Part shown: positions 35,008 through 42,676 of the stretch, in pieces
How the letters are laid out: each line of letters opens with the position of its first letter
How positions within the stretch are numbered: the stretch's first letter is position 1
From: Leifsonia sp. 466MF
GTDB taxonomy: Bacteria; Actinomycetota; Actinomycetes; Actinomycetales; Microbacteriaceae
Length of the DNA: 64,000 nucleotides
Direction of reading: 5' to 3'
NCBI RefSeq assembly: GCF_900100265.1
Contig: NZ_LT629696.1
Span: 62,001-126,000 of the forward strand
Notes under the pieces: generated by a model
What the model was told of the DNA's origin: nothing
What the model saw: the letters and a program-made list of their open reading frames with translations, nothing else
Database searches by the model: none
Position numbers and translations under genes: made by a program

Positions 35008-36487
35008 CCAGACCGCCCCCGCACGGGCCGCCGCCTGGTGGTCCCAGTCCAAGTCCCGCTCGCAGGCGACCGCCGTGGCCGCCCTCGTGCTCACGGCCGT
35101 CCTCGTCGGGATCTCCGCCTACGTCTGGGTCTCGCCGACCGGTGCTCCGCTCCGCAAGGCCGTCGACCAGGCGGCAACGGCCGTGACGCCCTTCGCGGCT
35201 CAGAACGCCGAACTCAAGCGCAACCTCGACAAGGCCACCGAGACGATCGCCTCGCAGAAGGGCAAGCTGACCGCGCTGCAGAAGGCGACGCTGGCGGCCC
35301 AGGCCGCTGCAGCCAAGCAGCTCGCCACCGCGCAGCAGAAGGCCGCCGCGGCCGAGAGCCAGCTCGCCAGCGTGAAGGCGCAGCTGTCCGCGGCCCAGGC
35401 GAAGGGCACCTCGGGCTCGACGGCGTCGGGCTCGACCGCATCCGGCCACAGCGGCTCCGGTTCGTCCGGGTCGTCCGGCGGGGATGCCGCCGCGCCGATC
35501 ACCGCGCCGGCCCGCGCCGACCTGCTCAATCCCGCCAAGCGCTACTACGGCATGTACACCGAGCAGGCTCCGTTCAACTGGGCCACCTTCGACGCCACCA
35601 GCTCGAAGGTCGGCGTCTCGCCCAACATGGTCGGCTACTTCAGCGGCTGGGATGAGACCTTCCGGGCCAACGCGGTCACCCGTTCCTGGCAGCAGGGCCG
35701 GATGCCGATGATGACGTGGGAGTCGCGTCCCATCGACGCGGGCAACGACACCGTCAATGCTCCGGCGTACTCGCTGCCGAACATCATCCGCGGCGACTTC
35801 GACTCGTACCTGCACCAGTACGCCAAGGACATCGTGGCCACCGGACTGCCGCTGGCGATCCGCCTCGACCATGAGATGAACGGCGTCTGGTATCCCTGGT
35901 CCGAGACCGACGGCCAGGGCAACTCGATCAACGGCAACAGCGCGGGCGACTACGTGAAGATGTGGCGTCACGTCCACGACGTCTTCCAGCAGGAGGGCGC
36001 CAACAACCTGGTCGTCTGGGTCTGGGCGCCGAACATCGTCAACAACCTGCCCGCCACGCACAAGGCGCCCGGCTACCTCGAGTCGCTGTACCCGGGCGAC
36101 GCGTACGTCGACTGGGTCGGACTCTCCGGCTACCTGCGCCCGCCGTACAAGCCCGACAACGACTTCAGCTTCGACTACACGTTCAAAGCGAGCCTGAACG
36201 AGCTGCGCTCCATCACGAGCAAGCCGATCATCCTCGCCGAGGTCGGGGCGTCGGAGACGGAAGGCCACAAGGCCGCCTGGATCACGTCCTTCTTCCAGGC
36301 GCTCGCGAAACCGGAGAACGACGACATCATCGGCTTCTCCTGGTTCAACCTCGCTGTGACCAGTTACGTCGAAGGCGTCCGCGCCACCAACGACTGGCGC
36401 ATCGACTCCCGGGCGGACTCGCTCTCCGCCTTCATCACCGGCCTGACCAGACCTGAGGACGACTTCGCCCTCACTCCCGCTCCCTGA
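35000..36487 (+). CDS. Membrane-anchored GH26-like glycoside hydrolase with coiled coil
   Basis: The 495-residue protein has one N-terminal membrane segment (VAALVLTAVLVGISAYVWV), an Ala/Gln/Lys coiled coil (about 65-135), a Ser/Gly linker (about 136-165) and a GH26-type TIM barrel. The likely acid/base is Glu292 in RLDHEMNGVWYPW; the likely nucleophile is Glu414 in ILAEVGASE. GH26 members cleave beta-mannan, beta-1,3-xylan or mixed beta-glucans. The TTG start overlaps the end of the GT2 gene by 8 bp and has GGAGG at 34985. Such a hydrolase beside a synthase may trim or release the exported chain, as BcsZ does for cellulose. Confidence 0.82.
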   Translation: MSDQTAPARAAAWWSQSKSRSQATAVAALVLTAVLVGISAYVWVSPTGAPLRKAVDQAATAVTPFAAQNAELKRNLDKATETIASQKGKLTALQKATLAAQAAAAKQLATAQQKAAAAESQLASVKAQLSAAQAKGTSGSTASGSTASGHSGSGSSGSSGGDAAAPITAPARADLLNPAKRYYGMYTEQAPFNWATFDATSSKVGVSPNMVGYFSGWDETFRANAVTRSWQQGRMPMMTWESRPIDAGNDTVNAPAYSLPNIIRGDFDSYLHQYAKDIVATGLPLAIRLDHEMNGVWYPWSETDGQGNSINGNSAGDYVKMWRHVHDVFQQEGANNLVVWVWAPNIVNNLPATHKAPGYLESLYPGDAYVDWVGLSGYLRPPYKPDNDFSFDYTFKASLNELRSITSKPIILAEVGASETEGHKAAWITSFFQALAKPENDDIIGFSWFNLAVTSYVEGVRATNDWRIDSRADSLSAFITGLTRPEDDFALTPAP

Positions 36488-36508
36488 CCACCAGAAAGGA
36501 CGATCGCC

Positions 36509-37909
36509 ATGACCGCTCCCAAGAAGTCCAAGGACCAGCCCGCTCCCCGCATCAGCGTGATCGGCACCGGCTACCTCGGCGCCACCCACGCGGCCGCCAT
36601 GGCCGAGCTCGGCTTCGACGTCGTCGGCGTCGACACCGACCCGCGCAAGGTCGAGGAGCTGAAGGAGGGACGCGCTCCGTTCTTCGAGCCCGGCCTGCCG
36701 GAGCTCATCCGCCGGAACGTCGCCGCAGGGCGCCTCACGTTCACGACCGACCTCGCCGAGGCCGTCGCCGTCTCCGATGTGCACTTCATCTGCGTCGGAA
36801 CGCCCCAGCAGTCGGGCTCGTTCGCGGCCAACCTCTCCTACGTGGAGGCTGCGGCCCGCGGCATCGCCGAGAACCTCACGCACGATGGGCTGATCGTGGG
36901 CAAGTCGACGGTGCCGGTCGGGACGGGCGCGCGGCTCCGCGCGATCATCGCGGACGCCGTGCCCGCGGGGATCGACGTCGAGCTCGTCTGGAATCCCGAG
37001 TTCCTGCGCGAAGGCAAGGCGGTGGACGACACCCTCTCGCCCGACCGTCTCGTGTTCGGAGGAACCTCCGCGAAGGCCGAGGCCACCCTCCGCCGCATCT
37101 ACGAGAAGCCGATCTCCGAGGGCTGCCCGGTCCTCGTGGCCGACCTGCCGACGGCGGAGCTGGTGAAGGTCAGCGCCAACGCCTTCCTCGCCACGAAGAT
37201 CTCGTTCATCAACGCGATCGCCGAGGTGTGCGACGCAGCCGGCGCGGACGTCTCGCTGCTCGCGGACGCCCTCGGCCACGATGTGCGGATCGGGCGCCAG
37301 TTCCTCAACGCCGGCCTCGGCTTCGGCGGCGGGTGCCTTCCGAAGGACATCCGTGCTCTCATGTACCGCTCCAACGAGCTGGGAGCGCACGCCGCGGTCG
37401 GCCTGCTGCAGCAGGTGGACGAGATCAACATGGGTCGCCGTCAGCGGGTCATCGACCTGGCGCTGAAGGCGCTCGGCGGTTCGGTGCTCAACCGCCGTAT
37501 CGGCGTGCTGGGTGCGGCCTTCAAGCCGCACACGGACGACGTGCGCGATTCGCCCGCCCTCAACGTCGCCGCCGCCCTGCACCTCCGCGGTGCGCAGGTC
37601 GTCGTCTACGACCCGCAGGCCCGCGAGACCGCGCAGCGGCTCTATCCCACCCTCGGGTATGCCGACTCGATGGAGGAGGCGCTCACCGGAGCCGATCTGA
37701 CGGTCGTGCTGACCGAATGGGACGAGTTCACGACCGCCGACCCGGCCGCCCTGCGTGAGCTGGTCCGGGGCCGGACGGTCATCGACGGCCGCAACTGCCT
37801 CGACGCCGCCGCCTGGAACCGCGCCGGGTGGAGCGTGCTCGCGATGGGCACCGTGCCCGAGCTCGCCCCGCTGGCCGACGACCTCGCCGCCCTCGCCCCC
37901 GTCCGCTGA
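36509..37909 (+). CDS. UDP-glucose 6-dehydrogenase
   Basis: The 466-residue protein is a UDP-glucose/GDP-mannose dehydrogenase. It has the N-terminal NAD fold (SVIGTGYLGATHAAAMAELG), VPVGTGARLRAII, the catalytic Cys276 in FGGGCLPKDIRAL, and the C-terminal GAAFKPHTDDVRDSPAL with a last domain binding UDP. It converts UDP-glucose to UDP-glucuronate with two NAD+. The ATG follows AGAAAGGA. Its place between the synthase/hydrolase pair and galU shows that UDP-glucuronate is meant for the same polymer or for another envelope glycan. Confidence 0.94.
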   Translation: MTAPKKSKDQPAPRISVIGTGYLGATHAAAMAELGFDVVGVDTDPRKVEELKEGRAPFFEPGLPELIRRNVAAGRLTFTTDLAEAVAVSDVHFICVGTPQQSGSFAANLSYVEAAARGIAENLTHDGLIVGKSTVPVGTGARLRAIIADAVPAGIDVELVWNPEFLREGKAVDDTLSPDRLVFGGTSAKAEATLRRIYEKPISEGCPVLVADLPTAELVKVSANAFLATKISFINAIAEVCDAAGADVSLLADALGHDVRIGRQFLNAGLGFGGGCLPKDIRALMYRSNELGAHAAVGLLQQVDEINMGRRQRVIDLALKALGGSVLNRRIGVLGAAFKPHTDDVRDSPALNVAAALHLRGAQVVVYDPQARETAQRLYPTLGYADSMEEALTGADLTVVLTEWDEFTTADPAALRELVRGRTVIDGRNCLDAAAWNRAGWSVLAMGTVPELAPLADDLAALAPVR

Positions 37910-37928
37910 CCCGACCTCGCCCCCACCT

Positions 37929-37996
37929 TTCGTCGAGGTGCACGTTGTTGCGCAGTCGCACGGCGTGTCGGCCACAACAACGTGCACCTCGGCGAA
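37929..37996. repeat. Long inverted repeat inside the operon (element D, sister of A)
   Basis: The 22-nt arm 37929-37950 (TTCGTCGAGGTGCACGTTGT...) pairs with 37975-37996 with a single T/G-type mismatch. The loop is 24 nt. It lies between UDP-glucose dehydrogenase and galU, two genes on the same strand, so it may attenuate galU or stabilise the upstream mRNA. The arm is almost the same sequence as that at 8733-8753. Confidence 0.78.
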
Positions 37997-38016
37997 GAAG
38001 ACAAGGAGAACGACCA

Positions 38017-39066
38017 ATGACCAGTTATGTCACGAAGGCGGTTATTCCGGCGGCGGGATTGGGAACGCGCTTCCTGCCCGCGACCAAGGCCATGCCGAAG
38101 GAGATGCTCCCGGTGGTCGACAAGCCGGCCATCCAGTACGTCGTCGAGGAGGCCGTCACCTCGGGCCTCAACGACGTGCTCCTCATCACCGGCCGCAACA
38201 AGAACGCGCTCGAGAACCACTTCGACCGCAACGCGGAGCTGGAGGACGCCCTCGAGAAGAAGGGCGACCGCGACAAGCTCCTCAAGGTCAGCTACTCGAC
38301 CTCACTCGCCGACATGCACTACGTGCGGCAGGGCGATCCGAAGGGCCTCGGTCACGCGGTGCTCCGCGCCAAGATGCACATCGGGCACGAGCCGTTCGCC
38401 GTGCTCCTCGGCGACGACATCATCGACGCGCGCGACCCGCTGCTCGCGCGGATGCTCGAAGTGCAGCACGCGCTCAACACGACCGTCGTCGCCCTGATGG
38501 AGGTGCCGCCGGAGTCCATCCACCTCTACGGCGCCGCCGCGGTGGTCGAGACGGACGATGACGACGTGGTGCGGATCACCGGCCTCGTCGAGAAACCCAG
38601 TCGCGAGAACGCGCCGTCGAACTACGCGGTCATCGGGCGGTACGTCCTGCGGCCCGAGATCTTCGACATCCTGGAGAAGACGGAGCCGGGCAAGGGCGGC
38701 GAGATCCAGCTGACGGATGCGCTCGAAGGGCTCGCGACCGCTCCCGCCTGGACGGGCGGCGTGCACGGCGTCATCTTCCGCGGCCGCCGTTACGACACCG
38801 GCGACCGGCTCGACTACCTGAAGGCGATCGTGCAGATGGCCGTCGCCCGCGAGGATCTCGGACCCGAGCTCCTGCCGTGGCTCAAGGAGTTCGCCACGAA
38901 CGCAGGGCCGGCCGAGACCGCGCCGATCCCGACGTTCCCCGCGCTCCCGGTCGCCGTCCCGGCACCCGCCGCGGCCGCCGCAGCCGCGACGCCCAAGCCG
39001 CGGGTGAAGACCGCGGCCGCCAAGGTCGCGCCGACGCGCGAACTGGTCCCCGCTCCCGTCGCCTGA
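38017..39066 (+). CDS. galU: UTP-glucose-1-phosphate uridylyltransferase
   Basis: The 349-residue nucleotidyltransferase makes UDP-glucose from UTP and glucose-1-phosphate. It shows VIPAAGLGTRFLPATKAMPKEM at the N-terminus, VDKPAIQYVVEEAV, GLGHAVLRAK, the metal site FAVLLGDDIIDA and VEKPSRENAPSNYAVIGRYV. A Pro/Ala-rich tail of about 50 residues (about 300-349) extends past the usual end. The ATG follows AAGGAG at 38003. It provides the substrate for the dehydrogenase encoded just upstream. Confidence 0.94.
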   Translation: MTSYVTKAVIPAAGLGTRFLPATKAMPKEMLPVVDKPAIQYVVEEAVTSGLNDVLLITGRNKNALENHFDRNAELEDALEKKGDRDKLLKVSYSTSLADMHYVRQGDPKGLGHAVLRAKMHIGHEPFAVLLGDDIIDARDPLLARMLEVQHALNTTVVALMEVPPESIHLYGAAAVVETDDDDVVRITGLVEKPSRENAPSNYAVIGRYVLRPEIFDILEKTEPGKGGEIQLTDALEGLATAPAWTGGVHGVIFRGRRYDTGDRLDYLKAIVQMAVAREDLGPELLPWLKEFATNAGPAETAPIPTFPALPVAVPAPAAAAAAATPKPRVKTAAAKVAPTRELVPAPVA

Positions 39067-39088
39067 CGACCGAGCGCGCTTTCGTACC

Positions 39089-39123
39089 GGCCCGAGTCGT
39101 GACCAGCTGTCACGACTCGGGCC
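39089..39123. terminator. Hairpin after galU
   Basis: GGCCCGAGTCGTGA (39089-39102) pairs perfectly with 39110-39123; one more C-G pair closes a 5-nt loop. A third partial copy, GCCGAGTCGCGAC, follows. It probably ends the polysaccharide operon. Confidence 0.72.
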
Positions 39124-39149
39124 GAGTCGCGACGGGGGTCGTACTTCGG

Positions 39150-39482
39150 CTAGTCGAGGCCGAGCCGCTTGAGCGTGTGCTTCTCGCTGTGCCCCGGGTC
39201 GGTCTCGATCTCGTCGATCGCGATCGGGATGCTGGGCCCGACGGCCAACCAGACGAATCCGTCGCGGTGCACCAGCGGGACGAGATCCGTCGTCCCGTCG
39301 CGAAGCAGGGTGCGGACGCGCTTGAGCAGCGCATAGCCTTCGGACGGCTTGGTCACGTAGGTCTTCCGCCGGTAGTGGATGACGTGGGCGACGGTCTTCG
39401 CGCTCAGCCCGGCGATCTCGCTCTCGGTGAGTGGTTCCGCGGCCGGGCTGTCGGCCGGGGTCTCGGTTCGGGTGTCGGTCAT
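39150..39482 (-). CDS. Hypothetical protein
   Basis: The 110-residue protein has a polar N-terminal third and a compact domain, KTVAHVIHYRRKTYVTKPSEGYALLKRVRTLL, then LVPLVHRDGFVWLAVGPSIPIAI. It has no membrane segment and no motif I recognise. The ATG at 39482 is preferred over a GTG at 39491. It is divergent from the GNAT gene with a 37-bp gap. Confidence 0.6.
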   Translation of the reverse strand: MTDTRTETPADSPAAEPLTESEIAGLSAKTVAHVIHYRRKTYVTKPSEGYALLKRVRTLLRDGTTDLVPLVHRDGFVWLAVGPSIPIAIDEIETDPGHSEKHTLKRLGLD

Positions 39483-39519
39483 GCGACGCACGGTACGCCG
39501 CCTGCGCTAGCGTCGACAG

Positions 39520-40254
39520 GTGCTCCTGCCTGACGCCGCCACCCTCGACCGCTTCGCCGACCGCGGCTGGCCGGCGCTCGAGCGCGAGCAGCTGGACGGG
39601 TGGACGCTGCGCGCCTCCTCCGGCGTCACCAACCGAGCGAACTCGGTGCTGACCTCCGGTCCCGTCGGCGATCTCGACTCCGCGGTGGATGCTGCCGAGC
39701 GCTGGTACGCCGCGCGGTCCCTGCCTCCGGTGTTCCAAGTGAGCCCCGCCTCGTCTCCCGCGCTGACCGATGCACTCGGTCGACGCGGGTATCGCGACCA
39801 CTCGCCGACCGACATCCTCGTCGCCGACCGTGCCGCCGCCGCGGTGGCCGCGGTCGATCCCGCGGTGCGGATCACCGACCGTCCGGACGACGCGTGGCTC
39901 GACACCTGGTGGTCCGTCGACGGCCGGGGCGGGGCCGCCGAGCGCGATGTCGCCGCGCGCATCCTCCGCGGCGGACCGGCGCTGTACGCCGCCCACGGCG
40001 ACCCGGCCGCGCCGGACGCCGTGGCCCGGCTCGCGCTCGTGGGCGAGTGGGGAGGGCTCTACGCCGTCGCGACGCGCCCGGAGGCCCGGCGCCGCGGGCT
40101 CGCCCGCGCGCTCGTCCAGACGCTCGCCACTGCATCCGCCGAGCACGGCGTCAGCGGCCTATGGCTGCAGGTGCTCGCGGACAACGCCGCGGCTCACGGC
40201 CTGTACGCGTCGCTCGGCTTCCGGCCGGCGTCGCACTACTCCTACTGGTCCTGA
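39520..40254 (+). CDS. GNAT-family N-acetyltransferase
   Basis: The 244-residue protein has an N-terminal region (about 1-115) of a degenerate GNAT fold and a C-terminal GNAT domain. The acetyl-CoA loop is TRPEARRRGLARALVQTLA, followed by VSGLWLQVLADNAAAHGLYASLGFRP. Two-domain GNATs of this size are frequent in actinobacteria; the substrate is unknown. The GTG start is leaderless, with TAGCGT exactly 6 nt upstream. Confidence 0.85.
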   Translation: MLLPDAATLDRFADRGWPALEREQLDGWTLRASSGVTNRANSVLTSGPVGDLDSAVDAAERWYAARSLPPVFQVSPASSPALTDALGRRGYRDHSPTDILVADRAAAAVAAVDPAVRITDRPDDAWLDTWWSVDGRGGAAERDVAARILRGGPALYAAHGDPAAPDAVARLALVGEWGGLYAVATRPEARRRGLARALVQTLATASAEHGVSGLWLQVLADNAAAHGLYASLGFRPASHYSYWS

Positions 40255-40260
40255 CCCGAA

Positions 40261-40315
40261 GATTCGGCACGAATGTGCGGTATGGCCGCGGCTAACCGCA
40301 CATTCGGCACGAATC
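40261..40315. repeat. Inverted repeat between convergent genes (element E)
   Basis: The 21-nt arm 40261-40281 (GATTCGGCACGAATGTGCGG...) pairs with 40295-40315 at 18 of 21 positions, loop 13 nt. The core CGGCACGAAT occurs in direct orientation in both arms, which causes the three central mismatches. It is a likely terminator for both flanking genes. Confidence 0.7.
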
Positions 40316-40334
40316 TGCAGGGGCAGGGGAGGTG

Positions 40335-40760
40335 CTACACCTCCGCCGCGCGCTCCGGGCGGTAGGAGGCCAGGAAGGTCCCGGCGTACAGCGCGGCCGC
40401 GACGAGGAAGCCGACGGCCATCACGTACGAGGCCCAATCGCTGCCGATCGCGATCGTGAGGACACCGGCGAGGAACGTGATCACCATCACGATCAAGCCC
40501 CACAGCGCGAGACGCTCGCCGACGCCGGCCGCCCGGGCCGCGAGGAGGACGCGGATGCTCACGACGACGAGTCCGATCGCGATCAGGATGTGCAGGATGA
40601 CGATGATCGTGTCGACCACACGGACGAAGGTGCTGTCCGGCTCGCCGATCAGGTTGGCCGCCATGCCGAGCAGGTACTGAACGGCGAGGGCCGTCAGTGC
40701 CTCGCGGGAACGGCGGCGGAGGTGCGCGGCGGGAGTCACCGCTGCGGCGGATTCGGACAT
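40335..40760 (-). CDS. Four-helix membrane protein
   Basis: The 141-residue protein has four membrane segments, including FVRVVDTIIVILHILIAIGLV and LALWGLIVMVITFLAGVLTIAI. A short basic segment, HLRRRSREALTAL, precedes the first. The start is supported by CGAGGAGC upstream of the ATG. I recognise no family. It follows the GH2 gene's 3' side but is in the same orientation 76 bp downstream of it, and may be co-transcribed. Confidence 0.7.
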   Translation of the reverse strand: MSESAAAVTPAAHLRRRSREALTALAVQYLLGMAANLIGEPDSTFVRVVDTIIVILHILIAIGLVVVSIRVLLAARAAGVGERLALWGLIVMVITFLAGVLTIAIGSDWASYVMAVGFLVAAALYAGTFLASYRPERAAEV

Positions 40761-40836
40761 GAGCGCTCCTCGAGGAGAGACGGTTACGGCGTCGGCGTCA
40801 TTCTGCTCTTTCCCGGCCCCGCGGCACCAGGGGCGG

Positions 40837-42624
40837 TCACGCGCCGAAGATCGCCCGCAGCTCCTCGACCGGCGCCTTCGGCCGGCGGTCCTCGAAGACC
40901 AGCCCGTTCGTCTCCTGACCGGTGTCGGCCAGTTGCGTGTAGCAGTAGCCTGCGAGGGGAGCGGACGACCGCACCGCGCCGACGAGGGCGCGCAGCCGCT
41001 CCACCAGGTCCGCCGCGCTGGTCGCCGTCGAGTAGCCCCAGGCGTCCTCCGGCCCGTTCTCGGTGTACGAGATGCCGCCGAACTCCGTCAGCATGATGGG
41101 GGCGTCGAGCCGCTGCTCAGCGTCGACCACCAGGCGACGGCCCGGGAGGGTGAACGGCGCGCCGAGGATGCCCTCGCGCGTCGCATACCGCTCGCGGACC
41201 CGCTCCGGATCGTGGTCGTAGTCGTGGATGGACAGGATGTCGGACGCCGCGTGCTCCCAGCCGTCGTTGGAGATGACCGGCCGGCTCGGGTCGACCGTCT
41301 TCGTGAGGTGCACGAGCGCCTTCGCGTACGACACCATCCGGGGGTCGTGGGCGAGGTGCTGCACGCCCCAGCTCTCGTTGAGCGGCACCCAGGTGACGAT
41401 CGAGGGATGCGACCGGTCGCGGTCGAGGATCGCCGACCATTCGGCGACACTGCGCCGCACGGCCTCCGGGCTGAACGCGTACGCCGCCGGCGCCTCGCCC
41501 CAGACGAGAAGACCGAGCTTGTCGGCCCAGAACAGGAAGCGGGGGTCCTCGTACTTCTGGTGCAGGCGCGCCGCGTTGAAGCCGAGGTCGAGGATGAGCT
41601 GGGCCTCTGCCCGCAGGGCGTCCGCGCTCGGCGCGGCCGAGTGCGACTCCGGCCAGTAGCCCTGGTTCAGCACGGAGCGCAGATAGAGGGGACGGTCGTT
41701 GAGCAGGAACCGGCCGCCCTCGACGGCGGTCGAGCGCAGACCGAAGTACGACGCGACAACGTCGCCCGCGCCCTCCGCGCCGTTCAGCGCGACGGTCGCA
41801 TCCAGCAGCGTGGGATGCGCCGGCGACCACAGCAGCTCCTCGTAGGCCTGCCCGTTGGTCTGGCGGTGGATGCGGAACGGGATCTCCACCTCCCGCCCCG
41901 CGATCGCGGTCTCGACGCTCGCGAGCGGTTCGCCGCCCAGCTGCACGGTTATCCGCGCGGTCGTGCCCGCAGGCGCCGACCGGCTCAGGCGGAGCTGCGC
42001 CGTGACCTCGCCGGCCGGCACGTCGGTCAGCCAGTGCAGCTGCTCGACCCGTAGCGCGGGCGCGGCTTCCAGCCACACCGGCTGCCAGATCCCGGTGGTG
42101 CGGTGGTACCAGATGGAATGCGGGTGATGCCGCCAATCCTGCTTGCCGCGCGGCTGCGCCACGTCGGCGGGGTCGTCCTGCGCGCGGACGGTGATGGAGA
42201 AGTCGCCGTCGCCGACGAGGTCGGTGATGTCGAGGGCGAAGGGGGTCGAGCCGCCTTCGTGTCGTCCGGCCGAGCGTCCGTCGATCCAGACCTCGCAGGC
42301 GTGGTCGACCGCGCCGAAGTTCAGCAGCAGGCGCTCGCCGGCCGGGACCTCGTCGCGCAGGACGGTGCGCTGGTACCAGACGACCGGATGGAAGCCGGTG
42401 TCGCCGACGCCCGAAGCGTCCGACTCGAACGGGAACGGCACCTGGATGACACCGGCCAGCGACCGGGACGACTCCCAGTGCTCGCGCAGCCCGCGGTCGT
42501 CGTCGTCGAATGCGAACGTCCACGGACCGGAGAGGTCGAGCCAGTCGGCCCGGACGAGCTGCGGCCGCGGGTAGCGGCCGTCCTGGGCGGTGGCCGCATC
42601 CGTGCGGCGTTCCTCGGTGAGCAT
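40837..42624 (-). CDS. GH2-family glycoside hydrolase
   Basis: The 595-residue protein has the GH2 order: sugar-binding jelly roll (LSGPWTFAFDDDDRG, HACEVWIDGRSAGRHEGGSTPF), immunoglobulin-like domain, and a TIM barrel. The acid/base is in VPLNESWG and the nucleophile in MLTEFGG. The length and the sequence DWRHHPHSIWYHRTTGIWQPVWLE fit the beta-glucuronidase/beta-galactosidase group. No signal peptide, so it acts on imported oligosaccharides. The ATG is leaderless, with CATGCT 6 nt upstream and TTTACA 17 bp further. It is divergent from the importer operon and shares its operator motif, so both belong to one regulon. Confidence 0.88.
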   Translation of the reverse strand: MLTEERRTDAATAQDGRYPRPQLVRADWLDLSGPWTFAFDDDDRGLREHWESSRSLAGVIQVPFPFESDASGVGDTGFHPVVWYQRTVLRDEVPAGERLLLNFGAVDHACEVWIDGRSAGRHEGGSTPFALDITDLVGDGDFSITVRAQDDPADVAQPRGKQDWRHHPHSIWYHRTTGIWQPVWLEAAPALRVEQLHWLTDVPAGEVTAQLRLSRSAPAGTTARITVQLGGEPLASVETAIAGREVEIPFRIHRQTNGQAYEELLWSPAHPTLLDATVALNGAEGAGDVVASYFGLRSTAVEGGRFLLNDRPLYLRSVLNQGYWPESHSAAPSADALRAEAQLILDLGFNAARLHQKYEDPRFLFWADKLGLLVWGEAPAAYAFSPEAVRRSVAEWSAILDRDRSHPSIVTWVPLNESWGVQHLAHDPRMVSYAKALVHLTKTVDPSRPVISNDGWEHAASDILSIHDYDHDPERVRERYATREGILGAPFTLPGRRLVVDAEQRLDAPIMLTEFGGISYTENGPEDAWGYSTATSAADLVERLRALVGAVRSSAPLAGYCYTQLADTGQETNGLVFEDRRPKAPVEELRAIFGA

Positions 42625-42630
42625 CCCATT

Positions 42631-42659
42631 AGCATGCACGATTCGTGCAGCGCTGTAAA
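42631..42659 (-). promoter_or_regulatory. GH2 promoter with two overlapping operator motifs
   Basis: On the minus strand TTTACA and CATGCT are 17 bp apart, and the start codon follows 6 nt later. The -35 overlaps the motif CAGCGCTGTAAA (42648-42659, plus strand), which recurs in the importer promoter. The spacer holds the perfect dyad TGCACGATTCGTGCA (42635-42649). Confidence 0.65.
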
Positions 42660-42676
42660 GTCGGAAATCCGCTGCC

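Noticed and set aside
34934..38017. Very long antisense frame over the GH26 and UDP-glucose dehydrogenase genes (about 1000 codons)
   Set aside because: The plus-strand genes have clear catalytic motifs; the antisense product is low-complexity Val/Gly/Glu/Arg-rich.
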